From Dictyoglomaceae bacterium (GTDB lineage: Bacteria; Dictyoglomota; Dictyoglomia; Dictyoglomales; Dictyoglomaceae), in contig JAOADF010000002.1 of NCBI GenBank assembly GCA_026417425.1, positions 1 to 18,800 on the forward strand: DNA of 18,800 nucleotides, written 5' to 3'. Below the pieces are notes generated by a model. It was not told the DNA's origin. It searched no databases and was given only the letters and a program-made list of their open reading frames with translations. The position numbers and the translations under genes are program-made. Below, piece after piece: positions 14,972-18,800 of the stretch (positions are counted from its first letter, which is position 1; every line of letters begins with the position of its first letter).

Positions 14972-16255
14972 CCCTTTTCTTTTAGGTTTTATCTCTTTAA
15001 TTCCGAAGGTATAGGGCTGAAGAGCTTCAGGAATTAAAATAGAATAGTCTTCTTGTTGATAATTTTCTAATATTGCAATTAATGCTCTTGAAATTGCTAT
15101 GGCAGTTCCATTGAGCATATGAACATATTCTACTTCTCCGGTTAACCTTCTAAATCTAATATTAAGTCTTCTTGCTTGATAATCGGTACAATTGGAACAG
15201 CTGGTAATTTCTCCATATTCTCCTCTTCCTGGCATCCATGCTTCAATATCAAACTTTCTTGCTGCGGGAGCTCCTAAATCTCCAGAACAAATATCTAATA
15301 CTCTATAAGGAATATCTAATTTTTGAAAAATTCTTTCCTCAAGGCTTAGGATATATTCATGCATTCTTCTTGAGTCTTCAGGTTTACAAATTATAAATAT
15401 TTCTGCTTTACTGAATTGATGGACCCTATATAAACCTCTGCTATATCTTCCATATGCTCCTGCTTCTGTTCTAAAGCAATGGGAAAAACCTAAATATTTT
15501 AAAGGTAATTCTATCTCATCTATGATTTCGTTTTTATGATAACCTCCTAAGGTAATTTCAGCGGTTGCTATTAATCCCAAATTTGTATCCTCAACTCTAT
15601 AAATTTGAGCTTCAGGTCCTCGAGGCTGAAATCCTATACCATCTAAAACTTCATTCTTTGCTAAATCAGGGGTAATAAAGAGTGTAAATCTTTCTGGCAA
15701 AAGTTGATCTATTACAAATTGGAAAAGGGCAAACTCCAATATAACTGCTTCGTTTTTGAGATAGTAAAAATTACTTCCTGTAACTTTACTTCCTCTCTCG
15801 AAATCTATAAGATCATTTATTAAAGCTAACTCTAAATGGTCCTTTGGAGGAAAGGAAAAGGTTTTTGGGCTTTTCCATCTTTTTATTTCAATATTATCTT
15901 TCTCATCTTTACCCCTCGGAGTCTCGGAAAGCAGAAAATTAGGAAGTTGCCATAAGTATTTGTGCATTTCATTTTCTAAGTTTTCAAACTCCTTTTCAAG
16001 CAAATCTATTTCTTCTTTTAATTCCTTTGCCTTTTTTATTAATTCATTTCGCTCTTCACCTGTTTTCTTTCCTATTTCTTGAGAAATTCTGTTTCTCTCC
16101 CTTTTCAACTCATCTAATTTTTTTTGTTTTTCTCTTCTTTTTCTATCTATTTCTAAGATTAAATCTACATTATATTTTTCCAAATCTAAATTTCTTAATA
16201 ATATATTCTCTTTCATTTCCTGTGCTTTTTCTCTTAATGCCTTAATATCTATCAT
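14954..16255 (-). CDS. serS: Seryl-tRNA synthetase
   Basis: Charges tRNA-Ser (and tRNA-Sec) with serine in the cytoplasm. The 433 residues show the bacterial SerRS layout: an N-terminal antiparallel coiled-coil arm at about 25-100 that holds the long variable arm of tRNA-Ser, then the class II catalytic core. Seen in the core are the serine-site TAEITL (231-236), motif 2 [10 protein letters not shown] (261-270), HQFSKAEIF (279-287), [13 protein letters not shown] (351-363) and motif 3 [19 protein letters not shown] with Arg390. A short basic tail ends the protein. The ATG at 16255 has GGAGGA upstream and forms an ATGA overlap with the stop of the YdjM-like gene. The 3' end overlaps the ABC ATPase gene by 18 bases, tail to tail. 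Confidence 0.97.
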   Translation of the reverse strand: MIDIKALREKAQEMKENILLRNLDLEKYNVDLILEIDRKRREKQKKLDELKRERNRISQEIGKKTGEERNELIKKAKELKEEIDLLEKEFENLENEMHKYLWQLPNFLLSETPRGKDEKDNIEIKRWKSPKTFSFPPKDHLELALINDLIDFERGSKVTGSNFYYLKNEAVILEFALFQFVIDQLLPERFTLFITPDLAKNEVLDGIGFQPRGPEAQIYRVEDTNLGLIATAEITLGGYHKNEIIDEIELPLKYLGFSHCFRTEAGAYGRYSRGLYRVHQFSKAEIFIICKPEDSRRMHEYILSLEERIFQKLDIPYRVLDICSGDLGAPAARKFDIEAWMPGRGEYGEITSCSNCTDYQARRLNIRFRRLTGEVEYVHMLNGTAIAISRALIAILENYQQEDYSILIPEALQPYTFGIKEIKPKRKGSKNFT

Positions 16256-16935
16256 ATCAATCCTCCTATATAAGAGATAGTTCTCGTTAATAAGATTAAA
16301 TTCATTATATTAAAAAAGTAAAATAGGATTTTTTCTGTAAAGCTGTTTGTTCTGAATAAATAAAAGCTTATTTTTAGATTAAAAGGATAAAATGGTTTAA
16401 TTCCTGTAAAAGTAAAGGTATCTCCTAATAAATGACTAATATAGCCTATATTTATACCCCAAAGGATACTATTATAAAATGAAGAAATAATAGAAGGAAG
16501 ATTATAGAAATTATTTTGAGGAATAAGTAGGAAAAGATTTAATATTATAAGACTCCAAATACTATGAATGAAACCTCTATGTATAAAATATTTTTTGAAG
16601 AATACCATCAAAAGGAAATTTAATAGACTAAATCCAATAAAAATAAATATAAAAAAATAAAGGAAATTACTTTTATTTATCAAGGAAAAAATTCTTATTC
16701 CTAATAATAAAGTTAAAAAAAGACTTAGAAAATTAATAAGGGTATTTTGGGAAAATAACCTTTTTGAAAATTCAGAATGGGGTGCGTCAATATCAGGAAT
16801 TAGAGCTCCCCATATAACTCCCAATATGAACCCAAAAGTCCAATAAATTTGATTTTGAAATATGGCATTTATAAAATTAGGATAGAAAATTTGTGCTATC
16901 ATTAAACCAAAACTTTGATGAGTTTTAGAGGTCAA
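16252..16935 (-). CDS. YdjM-like (DUF457) membrane-bound metal-dependent hydrolase family protein
   Basis: Integral membrane protein of 227 residues resembling the YdjM/DUF457 family, named as putative metal-dependent hydrolases; in E. coli YdjM is LexA-regulated, and no substrate is known. About five or six hydrophobic segments cover most of the protein. Conserved polar motifs sit between them: KTHQSFG near the N-terminus, PDIDAPHS (47-54), HRGFIHS (119-125) and GYISHLLGDTFT (164-175) followed by GIKPFYPF. The spaced His and Asp residues could bind metal. The start is probably TTG (16935), inside the end of rpsA (11-base overlap), with AGAGG about 10 bases upstream. The next Met is residue 12 and would remove the conserved KTH motif. 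Base composition is even more AT-rich than the neighbours, as expected for a membrane protein. Function is unknown. Confidence 0.78.
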   Translation of the reverse strand: MTSKTHQSFGLMIAQIFYPNFINAIFQNQIYWTFGFILGVIWGALIPDIDAPHSEFSKRLFSQNTLINFLSLFLTLLLGIRIFSLINKSNFLYFFIFIFIGFSLLNFLLMVFFKKYFIHRGFIHSIWSLIILNLFLLIPQNNFYNLPSIISSFYNSILWGINIGYISHLLGDTFTFTGIKPFYPFNLKISFYLFRTNSFTEKILFYFFNIMNLILLTRTISYIGGLI

Positions 16936-18604
16936 TTTTATTTTCCTCTCTTTCCCTAAACTTTATACTCATTATTTCTCCAAGAGTTATTCGAGGAGGT
17001 AGATTTTGTACTACATACTTCTCTAACTCCTTTTCTTCTCTCTCTTTTATTAAAGCTTTTCTAGATAAAATTATTTTTCTTGAGAAAATATCAATAGAAA
17101 TTATTTTAACCTCAATCTCTTGATTTACATTTAATTCAAGATCATCCTCCTTTGGTCCCTTCTGAGAATTAGGAAGAAAACCTTCGATACCGGGCTCTAT
17201 TTCTAAAACTGCACCTTGATTGTTTATACTAATTATTTTTCCAATAATAGTCATCCCCTCATGATATTTTTCCTTTATTTCATCCCAAGGATCAGGAAGT
17301 AAAGCTTTCCGACTTAACAAAAGTCTTTTATTTTCTTTATCAATTTCTAAAACTTGAGCTTCTAAAGTATCTCCAATCTTAAATACTTCTTCTATATTTT
17401 CTATTCTTTCCCAACTTAAAAACCTTCTTGGAATCAGACCTTCTAAACCGGGTTTTATTTCTAAGAAAATACCAAAATCAGTTATATTTATAATTTTTCC
17501 TTTTATCTTTTCCCCTTCTTTAAGAATTTTATCTATTATCTCCCATGGATTTGGTTCTACTTGTTTTATACTTAAAAGTATTCTTCTATCTTCAGGTTTT
17601 ACATCTAATATTTTGACTTTTACTTTATCTCCAAGATTAAAATTATTTTTTATATTTCCAATTCTTCCCCAAGATATTTCTCCTGGAGGAACAAAACCAA
17701 TTAGATTATTTATTTTAACTACAAGTCCTGAAGTTATTTTTATTATTTCTCCATGTTGAATTGTTCCTATTGGATATTTTTCTAAGAATACTTCCCAGGG
17801 ATTTGGTTGAGCTAACTTAATACTTAATTGAACTTCTTTTTTTTCTTCATAAATATTTAAAATTTTTGCTTTTATAATATCTCCTTTTTGGAAATTTCGA
17901 TAGATATTTTTAATTGGAAACCAAGATAATTCTTCGTAAGGAATAATTCCTAAAATTCCGAAACCTAAATCTACTTTTAAACCCTCATCATTAACTTCTT
18001 TTATTCTTCCTCTCACAATATCAGATTTTTTAATTTTCTCCCAGAGTTTTTGTCTTTTCTCTTCTAATTTTTCCTCTAAAACCCTTCTAACAGATAAAAT
18101 AACTTGTTTTCTCTCAGGATTAAGTTTAATAATTCTTGCATTTACCTTTCTATTTATATAAGTATTAGGATTTCTTGGTCGGTAAATATCAATAAGATTA
18201 AAAGGAATAAATCCGTTTATCTCTTCACCTACTTCTACTATAAATCCTTTTCCGTTAAAATCCTTAATTCTTCCTTCTATAGTCTCATCATTCTCAAAAG
18301 CCCATATTAAATTTTCCCAACCCTGCTTTTCTACAGCCTTTCTTTGAGAAGTATGAATTATTCCTTCTTTATGATTTATATATTGAATTAACAGGGGAAC
18401 AGCCTCTTTTATTTGTCCCTTTTCTAATTTCGTACGAAAGCTTTGAGTTGTTTCCTCAAAATCTAAATATGCATTATATTTACCTCCTACATCTAACCAG
18501 ATCCCTTGTTTTTCTATCATGAGTATATTCCCATATACAATATTTCCTATCTCTAAATTTTCAAGGGATATCTCTTCTAAATTAATATCCATTATTTCTT
18601 CCAT
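16925..18604 (-). CDS. rpsA: 30S ribosomal protein S1 (six S1 domains)
   Basis: RNA-binding ribosomal protein that helps recruit mRNA to the 30S subunit. At 559 residues it is almost the length of E. coli S1. Six S1/OB repeats can be traced, at roughly 18-88, 105-175, 193-263, 279-347, 363-432 and 448-516. The first is the most divergent, as in other S1 proteins that use it for ribosome docking. Repeats 3-5 each end in a P-x-P-W linker (QPNPWE, EPNPWE, LPDPWD). The C-terminal tail is charged and probably flexible. The ATG at 18604 has AGGGAGGT about 9 bases upstream on the minus strand; a second Met at codon 5 is a poorer choice. Six domains argue against a typical Firmicute, where S1-like proteins are shorter. 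It is first in an operon with the YdjM-like gene and serS. Confidence 0.93.
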   Translation of the reverse strand: MEEIMDINLEEISLENLEIGNIVYGNILMIEKQGIWLDVGGKYNAYLDFEETTQSFRTKLEKGQIKEAVPLLIQYINHKEGIIHTSQRKAVEKQGWENLIWAFENDETIEGRIKDFNGKGFIVEVGEEINGFIPFNLIDIYRPRNPNTYINRKVNARIIKLNPERKQVILSVRRVLEEKLEEKRQKLWEKIKKSDIVRGRIKEVNDEGLKVDLGFGILGIIPYEELSWFPIKNIYRNFQKGDIIKAKILNIYEEKKEVQLSIKLAQPNPWEVFLEKYPIGTIQHGEIIKITSGLVVKINNLIGFVPPGEISWGRIGNIKNNFNLGDKVKVKILDVKPEDRRILLSIKQVEPNPWEIIDKILKEGEKIKGKIINITDFGIFLEIKPGLEGLIPRRFLSWERIENIEEVFKIGDTLEAQVLEIDKENKRLLLSRKALLPDPWDEIKEKYHEGMTIIGKIISINNQGAVLEIEPGIEGFLPNSQKGPKEDDLELNVNQEIEVKIISIDIFSRKIILSRKALIKEREEKELEKYVVQNLPPRITLGEIMSIKFREREENKIDL

Positions 18605-18633
18605 ATTTCTTGACCTCCCTAATTTTTTTATTT

Positions 18634-18642
18634 ATTATAACA
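18634..18642 (-). promoter_or_regulatory. Extended -10 promoter of rpsA
   Basis: On the minus strand TGTTATAAT is a perfect -10 hexamer with the extended TGn element. No good -35 lies 16-18 bases upstream (AAGTTC at 17), which fits promoters that rely on an extended -10. Transcription would start near 18627, about 22 bases before the rpsA ATG, just upstream of the Shine-Dalgarno. Confidence 0.65.
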
Positions 18643-18648
18643 TAGGAC

Positions 18649-18677
18649 TTGACTTTGAACTTATCTAAAGATATACT
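18649..18677 (+). promoter_or_regulatory. Sigma-70 type promoter of the tRNA genes
   Basis: TTGACT (18649-18654), a 17-base spacer and TATACT (18672-18677) precede tRNA-Thr. The expected start near G18684 leaves a 5' leader of about 6 bases before the mature tRNA. The discriminator is T-rich rather than GC-rich. The element overlaps the upstream part of the divergent rpsA promoter. Confidence 0.82.
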
Positions 18678-18689
18678 TTTTTTGTTAAA

Positions 18690-18765
18690 GCCGAGGTAGC
18701 TCAGCTGGCAGAGCAGCTGATTTGTAATCAGCGGGTCGTGGGTTCGAATCCCTCCCTCGGCTCCA
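18690..18765 (+). tRNA. tRNA-Thr (anticodon UGU)
   Basis: A complete cloverleaf with encoded CCA. The acceptor GCCGAGG (18690-18696) pairs with CCTCGGC (18755-18761). The D stem is GCTC/GAGC, and the anticodon stem GCTGA/TCAGC closes a loop with TGT at 18723-18725, which reads ACA and related Thr codons. The T-loop is TTCGAAT. The discriminator is T and CCA is encoded at 18763-18765. The T stem has one T-T mismatch (18739 with 18753). The next tRNA begins one base after the CCA. Confidence 0.97.
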
Positions 18766-18766
18766 T

Positions 18767-18800
18767 GGGGAGGTACCCAAGTGGATAAAGGGGGCAGACT
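18767..18800 (+). tRNA. tRNA, probably tRNA-Tyr (GUA), 3' part outside window
   Basis: The window ends within a second tRNA. Visible are an acceptor strand GGGGAGG (18767-18773), T and A at positions 8-9, a D arm with CCCAAGTGG, and the run GGGGGCAGACT that in bacterial tRNA-Tyr leads into the GTA anticodon. The anticodon itself is not in the window, so the identity rests on resemblance to tRNA-Tyr. It is probably transcribed with tRNA-Thr. Confidence 0.75.

Noticed and set aside
16027..16245. Plus-strand open frame rich in Phe and Leu, opposite serS
   Set aside because: The hydrophobic look comes from reading the antisense of a Lys/Glu-rich coiled coil; it has no Shine-Dalgarno and overlaps a certain gene.
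17270..17820. Repeated CCCA(T/A/G)GGAT-like units in rpsA as a DNA repeat
   Set aside because: They encode the repeated P-x-P-W linkers between S1 domains; the spacing equals one domain, so this is protein repeat structure.
18104..18310. Plus-strand open frame opposite rpsA
   Set aside because: Low-complexity Ser/Ile/Tyr translation of the antisense of S1 domain coding sequence.
1..18800. CRISPR array, insertion sequence, prophage, toxin-antitoxin or defence genes
   Set aside because: No spaced direct repeats, transposase motifs, terminal repeats or unexplained gene clusters; nearly every base is accounted for by core genes.

Overview
The window is a gene-dense, AT-rich stretch of bacterial chromosome (GC by eye near one third). 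Lys, Glu and Ile dominate the proteins and AGA dominates the Arg codons, which suggests a thermophile. Gene order in the left half is the ancient cluster best known from Firmicutes (pepP-efp-accB-accC-asp23-nusB-dxs-tlyA-recN), but rpsA encodes a full six-domain S1, unlike the shorter S1-like proteins usual in Firmicutes. My best guess is Dictyoglomus or a similarly deep-branching thermophile. This is an inference from gene order and protein character, not a database result.

Layout. (1) 1-11794, plus strand: fourteen genes in one tight run, most joined by 4-base ATGA or GTGA overlaps: Xaa-Pro peptidase (5' end outside the window), efp, accB, accC, asp23, amaP, a DUF2273 protein, nusB, dxs, tlyA, nadK, recN, a Nudix ADP-ribose pyrophosphatase and ald. 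It joins translation, fatty-acid initiation, envelope, isoprenoid, rRNA modification, NAD(P) and DNA repair functions, and is probably one transcription unit. (2) 11796-12680, minus strand: hslO (Hsp33), convergent with ald. (3) 12752-14971, plus strand: a polar amino-acid ABC importer (binding protein, permease, ATPase) with a near-consensus promoter, a strong hairpin early in the permease gene and a terminator-like hairpin inside the end of the ATPase gene. (4) 14954-18604, minus strand: rpsA, a YdjM-like membrane protein and serS, read in that order. (5) 18649 to the end, plus strand: a promoter, tRNA-Thr(UGU) and the first part of a probable tRNA-Tyr. The rpsA and tRNA promoters face apart and interleave.

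I see no mobile element, CRISPR array, prophage, toxin-antitoxin pair or defence island, and no credible new multi-gene system. The most interesting points are small: an EF-P with Gln at the tip position normally held by Lys or Arg; a GC-rich hairpin written in rare codons between the binding-protein and permease genes; a terminator-like hairpin embedded in coding sequence where two convergent genes overlap; interleaved divergent promoters with a very short tRNA leader; and a shortened form of the nusB-dxs-recN cluster. The longest stretches without a gene are 134 bases (12681-12814) and 85 bases (18605-18689); both are explained by promoters.
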